In this document: one piece after another, positions 8,582-17,616 of the stretch
Layout of the letters: each line of letters begins with the position of its first letter
Numbering within the stretch: position 1 is the first letter of the stretch
Assembly: GCA_017445925.1 (NCBI GenBank)
Contig: JAFSRW010000078.1
Location: 1 to 64,000, forward strand
Length of the DNA stretch: 64,000 nt
Source of the DNA: Bacteroidaceae bacterium
GTDB lineage: Bacteria; Bacteroidota; Bacteroidia; Bacteroidales; Bacteroidaceae
Direction: 5' to 3'
Program-made: the position numbers and the translations under genes
The notes under the pieces: generated by a model
Told to the model about the DNA's origin: nothing
What the model saw: only the letters and a program-made list of their open reading frames with translations
The model's database searches: none

Positions 8582-10558
8582 CTATTTTTTCTCACTTGAG
8601 TACTTCTTTATCAAATTATACGCAGAATAAAGACCATATTCTCCTGCCTGACTTAGGTTACTAAGGCCCTCGGGCAGTTGGCCATTCAATATGTATGCAA
8701 CGCCTCGGCAGTAGTATGCATCAGGGAAATGATTATCTAACTCGATGGCCTTTCCAAAGGAACTGATAGCACGGGGATAATCTGCAAGTTTAATCAACAT
8801 ACAGCCAACGTTATAGTGAAGGTATGGCGACTGAGGAAGTATATCAAGGGCTCGGTTATAATCCTGAAGAACCATAAGGTAGCCCAGTCTTAATTCAGCA
8901 GCCGGAGTGGTGGAGCTGGACACCTCGAGCTGTGCAAACCTGCATTGTGCCCTAAGCATAAGAGATAGAACATCATCGCCATACTTGAGTATGTAAGAAT
9001 CCATATCTGCTATACCATTTTCGAAGTCCCTGACATGATAGTAATCAAGTGCACGCTTGAGAAGCAACTCCTTGATTACGCCATTCTTCTCAATTGCCGA
9101 TGTGGTTTCAGAAATGGATGTAAGGTGGGCATTCAGCTGAGTCTCCGTCATATTCCCCTCGTCATCAGTCAAATACAATGTAGAGGGAAGTATGAAGCGT
9201 TCGTTCAGTTTCTCCAATTCCTTACTATATGCAACATACAGTTTTACGTCGGACGGATTCTTGTAATACGTGAAAATATAAAGTGGTTCAGGCTTGAGAT
9301 CGGCTTGCTTGTTCTGAACTTTTCCACGATAATCACTGGCATACTGGTTCTCCGTTTCATGCGTATCCTCCTCAATCAACTTATCATAGTCATCAATATT
9401 ACGTTCACTCTTCTTGCGTGTCTTTCCGGAACTTTTATAGGTTCCTGTAGCAACTGCCATCTGGGCCTTCAGGAGTTTATACTCATCACGTTCAGCACCA
9501 TAGACATCTCCAATCTTTCTGAGTATCTCAGCACGTTTATGATATCCAGCCCAAAATTCGGGATAATCCTTTATTACGGCACTTATGTCTCTTATGGCTC
9601 CATTGTAGTCACCGATATTATCCAGCAGCAAAGCTCTGTTATAAAGAACAATTGTATTGTCGGGTTCCATCTTAAGTACAACGTTCAAGTCCTCTATAGC
9701 CAGATTGTCATCACCAACGCTTGCACGTAAAAGTCCACGGTTATAACGGGCAGAGTAACTATTTGGAGCAATTTCTATAGCTGCATCATAATCAGACATA
9801 GCGCCTCTGAGATTGTCCTGATAGTAACGTGTAAGTGCTCTGTTGATATATAGGTTAGCCACCTTGGGAGACTGTAAGATTGCCTTGTCGAGACTATTTT
9901 CTGCCTCAGCATACTCTTTCCTGTTAGCCTGAAACATTGACTTCATACTCCAAGCGTTACCCTCATAGGCATTCAGTTCCAAAGCACGATCCACCCATTT
10001 CTCAGCTGCTACAGTATCAGTTTTCAACAAAGCAACCTGAGCTTTTAAGGTCATATTCTCAGGAACTTTTGGCCATTGCTTAATCATCACATCCAAGGCA
10101 GAATCAGCTTGGTCATATTGTTTGAGTTCTATGCGGGACAAGACAAGGTTGTGCCAGCATGATTTCTCCAAGGGATTAATCTTCAAGGCTTGAACATAAT
10201 CCTCTACCGCCAACTCATAACGTGCTTGATTTATGCGACATAGAGCACGGAGCATAAAGTAATTGCACATGTATGGATTCTTATCCAATGCACTTCCACA
10301 ATCAATCTCTGCACCCTGATAATCCTCTAAGTAGAATTTTGCCAGTCCTCGATAAAAATATGGCTCACCCAACCAAGGCTTGGCGTTAATAACCATGTTG
10401 AAACGTTGAATAGCCAAGATATAATCCTCGTAATACAAAGCATTACGCCCCATCAAAAGAACTCTATCTGTATTGATTTGAGCGTAACACCTGAATCCTC
10501 CTCCATTTGCCAAGAAACAGAAAAGAAAAGAAATGAGGATGTTTCGTAAATTCTTCAA
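8582..10558 (-). CDS. Periplasmic tetratricopeptide repeat protein
   Basis: The 658-residue protein starts with a signal peptide (hydrophobic core about 7-22, likely cut after CYAQ). It then has many TPR units, such as ALYYEDYILAIQRFNMVINAKPWLGE and further repeats to about 370. A charged, poorly recognised middle (about 375-470) is followed by more TPRs to the end. The only in-frame start giving a signal peptide is TTG at 10558; a stop lies three codons upstream. It follows def by 14 bases and is likely co-transcribed. The role is probably protein-protein interaction in the envelope. Confidence 0.9.
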   Translation of the reverse strand: MKNLRNILISFLFCFLANGGGFRCYAQINTDRVLLMGRNALYYEDYILAIQRFNMVINAKPWLGEPYFYRGLAKFYLEDYQGAEIDCGSALDKNPYMCNYFMLRALCRINQARYELAVEDYVQALKINPLEKSCWHNLVLSRIELKQYDQADSALDVMIKQWPKVPENMTLKAQVALLKTDTVAAEKWVDRALELNAYEGNAWSMKSMFQANRKEYAEAENSLDKAILQSPKVANLYINRALTRYYQDNLRGAMSDYDAAIEIAPNSYSARYNRGLLRASVGDDNLAIEDLNVVLKMEPDNTIVLYNRALLLDNIGDYNGAIRDISAVIKDYPEFWAGYHKRAEILRKIGDVYGAERDEYKLLKAQMAVATGTYKSSGKTRKKSERNIDDYDKLIEEDTHETENQYASDYRGKVQNKQADLKPEPLYIFTYYKNPSDVKLYVAYSKELEKLNERFILPSTLYLTDDEGNMTETQLNAHLTSISETTSAIEKNGVIKELLLKRALDYYHVRDFENGIADMDSYILKYGDDVLSLMLRAQCRFAQLEVSSSTTPAAELRLGYLMVLQDYNRALDILPQSPYLHYNVGCMLIKLADYPRAISSFGKAIELDNHFPDAYYCRGVAYILNGQLPEGLSNLSQAGEYGLYSAYNLIKKYSSEKK

Positions 10559-10572
10559 CTTATCTTAGTGTT

Positions 10573-11130
10573 TTACCTTTTAACCTTTACCTTGTAAGAA
10601 CAACTGAATTTCCCCTTAATAATCTGCTGTAACTTGGCTTTGGTAAGCTGTTTACGCAAACCTGTAAGATGGTCAGTGAACACAACCCCATCCAAGTGGT
10701 CAAACTCGTGCTGCATTACACGGGCAAGATAACCTGTCACCCATTCGTCATGTTCCTGGAAATTCTCATCAAGATACGTCACGCGTATTCTCTTAGGACG
10801 TTTTACACTCTCATGAATACCAGGCAAACTAAGACATCCTTCCTCCATCGTATCGGATTCTGTTTCATCGTACTCCTCAATATATGGATTGATAAAGGTG
10901 CGTATATAGCCCTTATACTCTGGGTAGTCCTCACTAATTAAATCAAGATTAATCACTACCAATCTAATATCAAGTCCCACTTGAGGTGCAGCCAGTCCAA
11001 TACCCTCACTTTTATCCAAAGTGTCATACATATCCTTAATGAGTTGTTCCAAATTAGGATAGTCTTTATCAATATCTTCTGCCACCTTACGCAGAACCGG
11101 TTGGCCAAAAGTATATATGGGCAATATCAT
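10573..11130 (-). CDS. def: Peptide deformylase
   Basis: Def removes the formyl group from the N-terminal methionine of new proteins. The three metalloenzyme motifs are present: GIGLAAPQVG, EGCLSLPG and QHEFDHLDG (about residue 140, with the HExxH metal site). The ATG at 11130 gives the usual start ILPIYTFGQPVLR; a longer frame to 11196 adds non-homologous residues. It lies 38 bases after ruvX and 14 before the TPR gene. Confidence 0.97.
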   Translation of the reverse strand: MILPIYTFGQPVLRKVAEDIDKDYPNLEQLIKDMYDTLDKSEGIGLAAPQVGLDIRLVVINLDLISEDYPEYKGYIRTFINPYIEEYDETESDTMEEGCLSLPGIHESVKRPKRIRVTYLDENFQEHDEWVTGYLARVMQHEFDHLDGVVFTDHLTGLRKQLTKAKLQQIIKGKFSCSYKVKVKR

Positions 11131-11168
11131 ATTATGCAGATTATATGTTGGTCTAAATAAATATGTAT

Positions 11169-11588
11169 CTATAAATTTCCACGTCCTTCCATCCACCCCT
11201 GCAAAATGATGGTAGCACTAATCTCATCCACCAAGGCCTTGTTCTGGCGGGCTTTTTTGCCGATACCGCTTTGCAGCATTGTCTGATGGGCAAGCACACT
11301 AGTATAGCGTTCGTCCCACAAATCTATGGGAATGCCAGGAAATGATTTAGCAAGTTTGTTCACAAAGTCTCGAACCCTGGGAAGATTATCGCTGTCTTTC
11401 CCATTGGTCTGCTTGGGTAATCCGACAACAAAACGTTCCACAGGTTCTTTCTTCAGATAATCCTGCAAGAACTTCATCAACTGGGGTGTTTCAACCGTTG
11501 TAAGGCCGCCTGCAATGATTTTCAAAGGGTCCGTCACAGCTAAGCCTGTACGACGGACCCCATAATCTACAGATAGAACTCTTCCCAC
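11169..11588 (-). CDS. ruvX: YqgF/RuvX family RNase H-like resolvase homologue
   Basis: The family has an RNase H fold and is implicated in pre-16S rRNA 5' maturation. The 139-residue protein has the N-terminal acidic motif LSVDYGVRRTGLAVTD, FVVGLPKQTNG, the DERYTS motif and the late VDEISATIILQGW, where the last acidic residue sits. It is the second gene of a run that begins with the SPOR lipoprotein and continues to def. Confidence 0.95.
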   Translation of the reverse strand: MGRVLSVDYGVRRTGLAVTDPLKIIAGGLTTVETPQLMKFLQDYLKKEPVERFVVGLPKQTNGKDSDNLPRVRDFVNKLAKSFPGIPIDLWDERYTSVLAHQTMLQSGIGKKARQNKALVDEISATIILQGWMEGRGNL

Positions 11589-11615
11589 TAATCTATAATA
11601 AGAAGAGAGTCTCTA

Positions 11616-12110
11616 TTATTTCTGATATAATAGCCAAGCGCCAGGGTACTGACCCTCAAGAGCAGCACGACTCTGAGCAGCTTCTGACTTTGTGTCATAA
11701 CTTGTTGCAACAACACGATACCAGTCTGCACCGTTTACAACAGCCTTCACAACACGGGGAGTATAACCCTTGCCAGCCAACGTTGTGCTCAATGCAGTTG
11801 CATTGCTCTGTACGCTAAAACTTCCAATAACAACACTATAAGCCTTTAATGGAGCACCATTTACAAGAGAAACATTCTCTGTACGAACCTGAACATTGCT
11901 ATAATCAGCTGCAGGAGTAGTAGTCACAGGAGCAGTTGGAGTAACAGCAACCGGAGTGGTAGCCTGAGTGGTAACAGGGGTAGTAACAACAGTCTCCTGC
12001 TGAGCCTTTGCCTTTTCGTATGCTTTCTTATAAGCACTTTCTTTACTCTTACATGAAGTCATTGCAAATACCGCACAGATAGCAGCACCCATCAATAATG
12101 TTTTTTTCAT
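11616..12110 (-). CDS. SPOR-domain lipoprotein
   Basis: SPOR domains bind denuded glycan strands at division septa. The 164-residue protein has a lipoprotein signal ending TSC (Cys about 20), a Lys/Ala-rich helix, a Thr/Val/Pro-rich low-complexity linker (about 45-70), and a C-terminal SPOR domain (SYSVVIGSFSVQSNATAL-like start, VVNGADWYRVVATSY). A strong promoter lies upstream (12164-12194). It was not assigned to a named division protein. Confidence 0.9.
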   Translation of the reverse strand: MKKTLLMGAAICAVFAMTSCKSKESAYKKAYEKAKAQQETVVTTPVTTQATTPVAVTPTAPVTTTPAADYSNVQVRTENVSLVNGAPLKAYSVVIGSFSVQSNATALSTTLAGKGYTPRVVKAVVNGADWYRVVATSYDTKSEAAQSRAALEGQYPGAWLLYQK

Positions 12111-12163
12111 ACTCTTAATTACAGATTTTTTTAATTGTATTTATTCTTTTGTTTAATTTGGTG

Positions 12164-12194
12164 CAAAATTAGCAAATTTTCCGCACGTACACAA
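12164..12194 (-). promoter_or_regulatory. Promoter of the SPOR lipoprotein operon
   Basis: On the minus strand TTG (12194-12192), a 20-base spacer and TAATTTTG (12171-12164) match the consensus. Start would be near 12158. Confidence 0.7.
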
Positions 12195-12268
12195 TACATA
12201 TTTCTAAAAAAAGTGTTAAATTACAAATAAAATAACCTTCAGAAGCAGAGGTATAAGAAAAAATAGCA

Positions 12269-12276
12269 TATATTTG
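12269..12276 (+). promoter_or_regulatory. -7 box of the ytxH-type operon
   Basis: TATATTTG lies 38 bases before the ATG at 12314. No TTTG is seen at the -33 position. Confidence 0.5.
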
Positions 12277-12313
12277 CATTGAATTAACTACAAACTTTAA
12301 TGAAATTCTCATT

Positions 12314-12529
12314 ATGAAAGCAATTAATTATCTGTTAGCATTTATTGGCGGTGCAGCCGTTGGTGCTGCCTGTGGTTTACTTTTTGCCCCCGAAAAAGGT
12401 TCTGATATGCGTGAAAGAATAGCCGAAGCTTTGCGTAAACGTGGCATTCGTCTGAACAAGAAGGAAATGACAAATCTCGTAGAAGAGATTGCCGAAGAAT
12501 TGCAGACGGTTAAGGAAGACGCAGAATAA
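12314..12529 (+). CDS. YtxH-like small membrane protein
   Basis: This 71-residue protein has an N-terminal glycine/alanine-rich membrane segment (FIGGAAVGAACGLLFAP) followed by EKGSDMRERI and a charged helix, the YtxH pattern. It is the first of three tightly spaced genes. Function of the family is not established; members are often stress related. Confidence 0.85.
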   Translation: MKAINYLLAFIGGAAVGAACGLLFAPEKGSDMRERIAEALRKRGIRLNKKEMTNLVEEIAEELQTVKEDAE

Positions 12530-12545
12530 TACAATCTGACAAAAC

Positions 12546-12917
12546 ATGTTAGGAACAGGTAAATATACAGAGGAAATTAAGCAAATCATTCTGGAAGTAA
12601 AACATTACCTGAATCTACAGAAGAAATACCTTGCAATAGATGCGGCAGAAAAAACAACTGTTATTCTTTCTGCCGTAACTATTGCAGCTATTTGTATTCT
12701 GTTAGGAGGAATAGTGCTTTTCTTCAGTACATTTGCATTAGCCTATTGGCTTGGTGATATGTTTAATAGTTTGCCTCTGGGATTCCTAACAATGGCTGTG
12801 ATTGTAGCATTGCTATTAGTGTTATTCTATTGGAAACGAAATGCATGGGTTATACAACCTCTTGCACGTATGACAGCAAAATTATTTGTTGATAACAACG
12901 AGGAGGAGGAAGTATGA
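12546..12917 (+). CDS. Holin-superfamily-III-like membrane protein
   Basis: The 123-residue protein has a soluble N-terminus and two membrane helices (about 38-63 and 73-95), with a cytoplasmic tail. It fits the family named after a putative actinophage holin, which in Bacteroidetes is a chromosomal envelope protein rather than a phage lysis gene. The stop overlaps the next ATG (ATGA), so the two are translationally coupled. Confidence 0.8.
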   Translation: MLGTGKYTEEIKQIILEVKHYLNLQKKYLAIDAAEKTTVILSAVTIAAICILLGGIVLFFSTFALAYWLGDMFNSLPLGFLTMAVIVALLLVLFYWKRNAWVIQPLARMTAKLFVDNNEEEEV

Positions 12918-13183
12918 CAAACATCTCATCACAACTTGACGCATTTAAGGCTCTTCAAGAAAGAAAGTTGCAGATAAAAAAAGAGCTGGATGCATCTAAA
13001 TTCCAATTACGGAGCAAAGTTCAAAACTTTATTGCTCCACTGCCCGATACACACAAGAAAACTACACGCATCACCCGACTTGTGAGCAATGGAATTGCCA
13101 TTTATGAAGGTATTCGTCTGGGGCTTAGCGTAATTTCCGCTTTCCAGTCTTTGTTTGGCAAGAAAAGACGATGCCGTTTCTAA
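12914..13183 (+). CDS. Conserved-context small protein of the ytxH operon
   Basis: This 89-residue protein has a charged coiled-coil-like N-terminus (about 5-40) and a weakly hydrophobic C-terminal stretch (IRLGLSVISAFQSLF) ending in a basic tail. It overlaps the upstream gene by four bases. I cannot name a domain; it probably acts with the two membrane proteins before it. Confidence 0.75.
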   Translation: MTNISSQLDAFKALQERKLQIKKELDASKFQLRSKVQNFIAPLPDTHKKTTRITRLVSNGIAIYEGIRLGLSVISAFQSLFGKKRRCRF

Positions 13184-13201
13184 CACAACGTAAAAACACT
13201 C

Positions 13202-14485
13202 TCATTTCTGAATTGTAGAATAATCTATCATTCTCCTGATTGCTCTTTCGCAAACAGGACAGAATACTGGTGCCTCGTTTATTTTCATCCGACATTCCTG
13301 AACAGGCCTGTATACACCTTTTGACTGATAGCCACCTCCTTCATAGACTCCAACTTGAGTATATATATCCTTGCCAGAAGGCTCCGTAGGAATCTTCACT
13401 TGGGGCTCTAACATATCCGACCATTTGCTTTTAAAATCTACCAATGTGGTGATATTAGGTTCCCAAGGTTCCGTGTCTGACGGATAAGACGTTTCGTACG
13501 CATCATCATAATAGTATTCGTCGGCAAGTCCGGCAAAGCTATGGCCGAATTCATGAACTACAACAGGAATGCTTTTTGCATTGTGGGCAGCTGACATTAC
13601 ATAGCTGTTATAAATACCCCCACCACCGTAATTGTCCGTATTGGCCAATATTACGATATGTTCATAAGGCAGTCCTGACAAGAGGTCATGTAATTTCTTT
13701 AAATGTAATGTGGTAAGATACCTGTTGCTATAGAAAGTGTCAAAATTACTGTTGAGAGCCGTATTCTTCCAAACATTATCATGAGGGATACTTACGCCTT
13801 GTTGCTGAGAGGGTGCCATTACAGCAACAAAATTAAACCTGTCAGCCATTGTCTTGAAAGGCTCGTGAGCTTTCAGCGCCCCAATGGAAGCCTTACAATC
13901 TTGAAGGAAGACTTCCATTTCGTCAGAAAGATAGCCTTCTGCAACAAAAGCAACATCAATTTTATCCTTACTATCGCCCGACTTCTCCAAATACTTCCAG
14001 CTAATGCCTTCACCTGCAGAAACCGGTCTGATAAGAATATCTTGCGGATCAATGCGATGAGTAAGCACACCCTTTACCTTGTTATGTGTGTCTGTTAATG
14101 TAATGGTTATATCAACAGGATTTTTAGGAAAAGGAACCAGAAAAACATTTTCAAAGGACTTCTGAACTTTTGAAGCTTCTTCAGTAGTCTGCCACTCCTG
14201 AAAAAGGGTACTAAACGAATACCTGTAAAGCACACGACCGCTTCTGCTATCCTTCATGCAAAGCTGTCCGTTCCCAAGCAGAAGCAAACTATCCAGATTC
14301 ACACGGCGCCCGTACCAATTATCAAACCACATCATTTCATCGAGAGAAATATGTTGATTTCGGTTATCGCCAGAAAAAGTATAGTCCAACCTTAAAGTCT
14401 TATCCTGAAACCAAACGTCAAAATCCTGTGCATTCATGGAAAAGCACGACTGAAGGAAAAGGAAGATAAAAAATACTATTTTCAT
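13202..14485 (-). CDS. Secreted M64-family metallopeptidase
   Basis: The M64 family contains the IgA peptidase of Clostridium ramosum. The 427-residue protein has a signal peptide (cut near MNAQ), an N-terminal M64 accessory domain (DFDVWFQDKTLRLDY), and the zinc site HEFGHSFAGLADE at about 309-321. Cys residues near the end (PVFCPVCERAI) are typical of the family. The ATG at 14485 gives a clean signal peptide; upstream in-frame codons do not. Substrate cannot be inferred. Confidence 0.92.
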   Translation of the reverse strand: MKIVFFIFLFLQSCFSMNAQDFDVWFQDKTLRLDYTFSGDNRNQHISLDEMMWFDNWYGRRVNLDSLLLLGNGQLCMKDSRSGRVLYRYSFSTLFQEWQTTEEASKVQKSFENVFLVPFPKNPVDITITLTDTHNKVKGVLTHRIDPQDILIRPVSAGEGISWKYLEKSGDSKDKIDVAFVAEGYLSDEMEVFLQDCKASIGALKAHEPFKTMADRFNFVAVMAPSQQQGVSIPHDNVWKNTALNSNFDTFYSNRYLTTLHLKKLHDLLSGLPYEHIVILANTDNYGGGGIYNSYVMSAAHNAKSIPVVVHEFGHSFAGLADEYYYDDAYETSYPSDTEPWEPNITTLVDFKSKWSDMLEPQVKIPTEPSGKDIYTQVGVYEGGGYQSKGVYRPVQECRMKINEAPVFCPVCERAIRRMIDYSTIQK

Positions 14486-14595
14486 GAAGCAAACATTTAT
14501 AGGGCACAAAATTAACAAACAAATCCCAAAATCCCAAACATACCATATATAATAATGTATAGGGAATAAAAAAACGATACGGTAGCCAAGCATAA

Positions 14596-14626
14596 TTGCA
14601 TAAATAAAAGATTAATCATATCTTTG
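14596..14626 (+). promoter_or_regulatory. Promoter of nth
   Basis: TTG at 14596-14598, a 20-base spacer, then TATCTTTG at 14619-14626. The start would fall near 14632. Confidence 0.7.
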
Positions 14627-14652
14627 TAGCCAAAATCATAGTGTTATCATTC

Positions 14653-15300
14653 ATGAATAGAAAAGAGCTATACCGCCAAATACAGGAGCATTTCCAGAAA
14701 ACAATGCCTGAGGCTAAGACAGAGTTACACTATAACACTCCTTTTGAATTGTTGGTGGCTGTTATATTAAGTGCCCAATGTACAGATAAAAGAATAAACC
14801 AAGTTACCCCACGTCTGTTTCAGGATTTTCCCACAGCCGAGGTAATGGCAGAGACCACACCAGAGGTTCTTTATGAATACATACGCAGCGTTTCATATCC
14901 AAACAGCAAAGCCAAGCATTTATCCGAAATGTCAAAGATGCTACAGAAAGAATATCAAGGAGTTGTGCCATCCGAATTAAAGGATTTAATAAAACTCCCT
15001 GGCGTTGGTAGGAAAACAGCAAACGTCATACAAAGTGTGGTTTTCCAGAAAGCCGCTATGGCTGTAGACACACATGTATTCAGAGTCAGCCATCGTATAG
15101 GATTGGTTCCTGATTCATGCAAAACACCTTTGAGTGTTGAACGTATGCTTACTAAATATTTTCCCAATGATATTATACCGCTTGCACATCATTGGCTGAT
15201 TCTTCATGGCAGATATGTTTGCACAGCCCGTTCGCCCAAATGCGAAGAATGTGGCATTCTTCATATTTGTGCAAGAAAATTTGGAGAATTCAAGAAATAG
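14653..15300 (+). CDS. nth: Endonuclease III
   Basis: Nth excises oxidised pyrimidines and nicks the abasic site. The 215-residue protein has the helix-hairpin-helix [11 protein letters not shown] with its catalytic Lys, the catalytic Asp in [11 protein letters not shown], and a C-terminal [4Fe-4S] cluster with spacing C-x6-C-x2-C-x5-C. ATG at 14653 is preferred; an in-frame GTG at 14641 would add four residues. The pgk promoter lies across its 3' end. Confidence 0.97.
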   Translation: MNRKELYRQIQEHFQKTMPEAKTELHYNTPFELLVAVILSAQCTDKRINQVTPRLFQDFPTAEVMAETTPEVLYEYIRSVSYPNSKAKHLSEMSKMLQKEYQGVVPSELKDLIKLPGVGRKTANVIQSVVFQKAAMAVDTHVFRVSHRIGLVPDSCKTPLSVERMLTKYFPNDIIPLAHHWLILHGRYVCTARSPKCEECGILHICARKFGEFKK

Positions 15301-15311
15301 CCATAACTTTG
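15280..15311 (+). promoter_or_regulatory. Promoter of pgk
   Basis: TTTG at 15280-15283, a 20-base spacer and TAACTTTG at 15304-15311 form a full consensus promoter. The -33 element lies inside the last codons of nth. Confidence 0.75.
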
Positions 15312-15359
15312 CGGGCAATTAAAGAGACTGTTTGTTTTTATTTTAAATATCAAGAAAAG

Positions 15360-16628
15360 ATGACTATTAACGAGTACAATTTTGCCGGTAAGAAGGCAAT
15401 CGTTCGTGTTGATTTCAATGTACCCTTGAAGGAGGGAGTTATTACTGATGATACCCGTATCCGCGGTGCAGTTCCCACGCTGAAGCACATTCTTGAGGGT
15501 GGTGGCGCACTTATCATCATGAGTCACATGGGTAAGCCCAAGGGTAAGGTTAAGCCAGAGCTTTCTTTGGGTCAGATTAAGGATGCTGTAGCTAAGGCTC
15601 TTGGTGTTCCTGAAGTAAAGTTTGCTCCTGACTGTGCTAAGGCTGCAGACGCAGCAGCTAACCTGAAGATGGGTGAAGTGCTGATGCTGGAGAACCTGCG
15701 TTACTATCCCGAAGAGGAAGGTAAGCCCGTAGGTATTGATAAGGAAGATCCTGCATACAAGGCAGCAAAAGAAGAAATGAAAGGTCGTCAGAAGGAATTC
15801 GCTAAGACTCTTGCCAGCTATGCTGACTGCTATGTAATGGATGCCTTCGGCACAGCTCACCGTAAGCACGCTTCTACAGCTGTTATTGCTGATTACTTCG
15901 ATGCTGACAACAAGATGCTGGGCTACCTCATGGAGAAGGAAGTACAGGCTGTTGACAATGTTCTTTCAAACATCAAGCGTCCCTTCGTTGCCATTATGGG
16001 TGGCTCTAAGGTTTCTTCTAAGATTGGTATCATCGAGAACCTGCTTGGCAAGGTTGACAAGCTGATTCTTTGCGGTGGCATGACTTATACCTTTGCTAAG
16101 GCCCACGGTGGCGAAATTGGCGGTTCAATTGTTGAGCTCGACAAGTTAGACGTTGCTCTGAACGTTGAGAAGATGGCTAAGGAGAATGGTGTTGAACTTA
16201 TTCTTGGCGAAGACAGCGTATGTTGCACAGGCTATGACTTCTCTACTTTCACTGTTAAGCCCGGCGCCAAGACTGAAGTCTTCAAGTCAACAGAGATTCC
16301 TGCTGAGTATGAGGGCCTGGATGCAGGTCCAGTCAGCAGAGAAAAATTTGCTGCTGCCATCAAGGGCGCTAAGACTATTCTGTGGAATGGTCCTGCAGGA
16401 TGCTTTGAGTGCGACGACTTCTGCGCTGGTTCACGCGCTGTAGGTGATGCTGTTGCAGAGGCTACCAAAGAGGGTGCTTTCTCTTTAATTGGTGGTGGTG
16501 ACTCCGTTGCATGCTGCACCAAGTTTGGTCTGACCGACAAGGTTTCTTACATCTCTACTGGCGGTGGCGCACTGCTCGAGGCCATTGAGGGTAAGGTTCT
16601 GCCTGGCGTTGCAGCTATCAAAGGTTAA
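15360..16628 (+). CDS. pgk: Phosphoglycerate kinase
   Basis: Pgk makes ATP from 1,3-bisphosphoglycerate in glycolysis. The 422-residue protein starts [13 protein letters not shown] and has VRVDFNVPL, the substrate loop [18 protein letters not shown], and the nucleotide-binding [10 protein letters not shown] and [10 protein letters not shown]. Codon use is more biased toward GCT, AAG and CTG than its neighbours, as expected for a highly expressed gene. The coding start is fixed by the protein N-terminus, not by longer upstream frames. Confidence 0.98.
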   Translation: MTINEYNFAGKKAIVRVDFNVPLKEGVITDDTRIRGAVPTLKHILEGGGALIIMSHMGKPKGKVKPELSLGQIKDAVAKALGVPEVKFAPDCAKAADAAANLKMGEVLMLENLRYYPEEEGKPVGIDKEDPAYKAAKEEMKGRQKEFAKTLASYADCYVMDAFGTAHRKHASTAVIADYFDADNKMLGYLMEKEVQAVDNVLSNIKRPFVAIMGGSKVSSKIGIIENLLGKVDKLILCGGMTYTFAKAHGGEIGGSIVELDKLDVALNVEKMAKENGVELILGEDSVCCTGYDFSTFTVKPGAKTEVFKSTEIPAEYEGLDAGPVSREKFAAAIKGAKTILWNGPAGCFECDDFCAGSRAVGDAVAEATKEGAFSLIGGGDSVACCTKFGLTDKVSYISTGGGALLEAIEGKVLPGVAAIKG

Positions 16629-16651
16629 TATTTAATGTAAACAAGAAAAGA

Positions 16652-17614
16652 GTGAAGCAACTTATTTCATTCTTAACAACTATTATCATGCTGGCCTCCT
16701 GTGCTCATAAACAGGAGGCCATGCTTTCTGTCCAAGAAGACAAGAAGGCAGACAGTCTGGCATTGCATGTTGCACTGATGCCTACATTAGGATGCCTACC
16801 CATATATTATGCTGAACGAACAGGAATTGCCGATTCTCTGAATCTGGATATACGTTTGCTCCGATATACAGCACAAATGGATATAGATACAGCTATAATC
16901 CGTAGTCATGCCGATGTAGCTTACACCGATATCATTCGTGCCATCAGGCTTACCGACTCTTGTTTCGTCTCTCCTTTTCTGGCAACTGACGAGCCCCTCA
17001 CTTTGGTCGCTCCAAAGGGAAAACGTATCAGTAAGATGAGACAGATGAGTGAAAAAATGATTGCCATCTGTCGTCTTTGTGCCACCGACTATTGGTGCGA
17101 GAAGATGCTGGACAGTGCCAAGATAAGCCAAGATAGCGTGTATCGCCCACAAATCAATGATGTTAAGTTGCGTAGCAAAATGCTGTGTACGGGTCTGCTT
17201 GAAGGAGCCATGCTTGAGGAGCCCTACGCCTCATGGGCTGTTATGGAAGGTAACAAGAAACTCCTGAGGACAAAGGAAAATTCTCCTCAGTTTGCAGTAT
17301 GGGTAATTGCAGACAGCCTCCAGAAGGATAAGAGGAAAACTGAACAGACACGTAAATTTATTTCCCTTTACAAGGCTGCCGTAGAGAACATAAATAAAGG
17401 GCTTAACCCGGACACTCTGCGTTCCATCTTAATAAAAGAATATGATATTCCTGAATCCATTGTAGATTCTCTCCAGATAACACCCATAAAACAACCGTTT
17501 CCTCCTAAGAAGGAGGATGTTGAGGAAGCTACCAATTGGCTCTCTAGCCGAGGTTTCCTGCCCAAGAAGTTTGTTTCTGACCAATTTATCAACACAACCA
17601 TCTCCATCAAATAA
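16652..17614 (+). CDS. Solute-binding-like lipoprotein (NMT1/SsuA-like)
   Basis: The 320-residue protein starts with GTG and has a lipoprotein signal (LASC, Cys about 17). The body resembles periplasmic ligand-binding proteins of the NMT1/ThiY/SsuA kind: a start VALMPTLGCLPIYYAERTG, then DVAYTDIIRAI and a later LEEPYASWAV. No ABC permease or ATPase is adjacent. The next gene starts two bases after its stop, so they are co-transcribed. Ligand is unknown. Confidence 0.75.
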   Translation: MKQLISFLTTIIMLASCAHKQEAMLSVQEDKKADSLALHVALMPTLGCLPIYYAERTGIADSLNLDIRLLRYTAQMDIDTAIIRSHADVAYTDIIRAIRLTDSCFVSPFLATDEPLTLVAPKGKRISKMRQMSEKMIAICRLCATDYWCEKMLDSAKISQDSVYRPQINDVKLRSKMLCTGLLEGAMLEEPYASWAVMEGNKKLLRTKENSPQFAVWVIADSLQKDKRKTEQTRKFISLYKAAVENINKGLNPDTLRSILIKEYDIPESIVDSLQITPIKQPFPPKKEDVEEATNWLSSRGFLPKKFVSDQFINTTISIK

Positions 17615-17616
17615 AA

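Noticed and set aside
12546..12917. Phage holin, hence a prophage
   Set aside because: No other phage gene is near; this family is a chromosomal membrane protein in Bacteroidetes.
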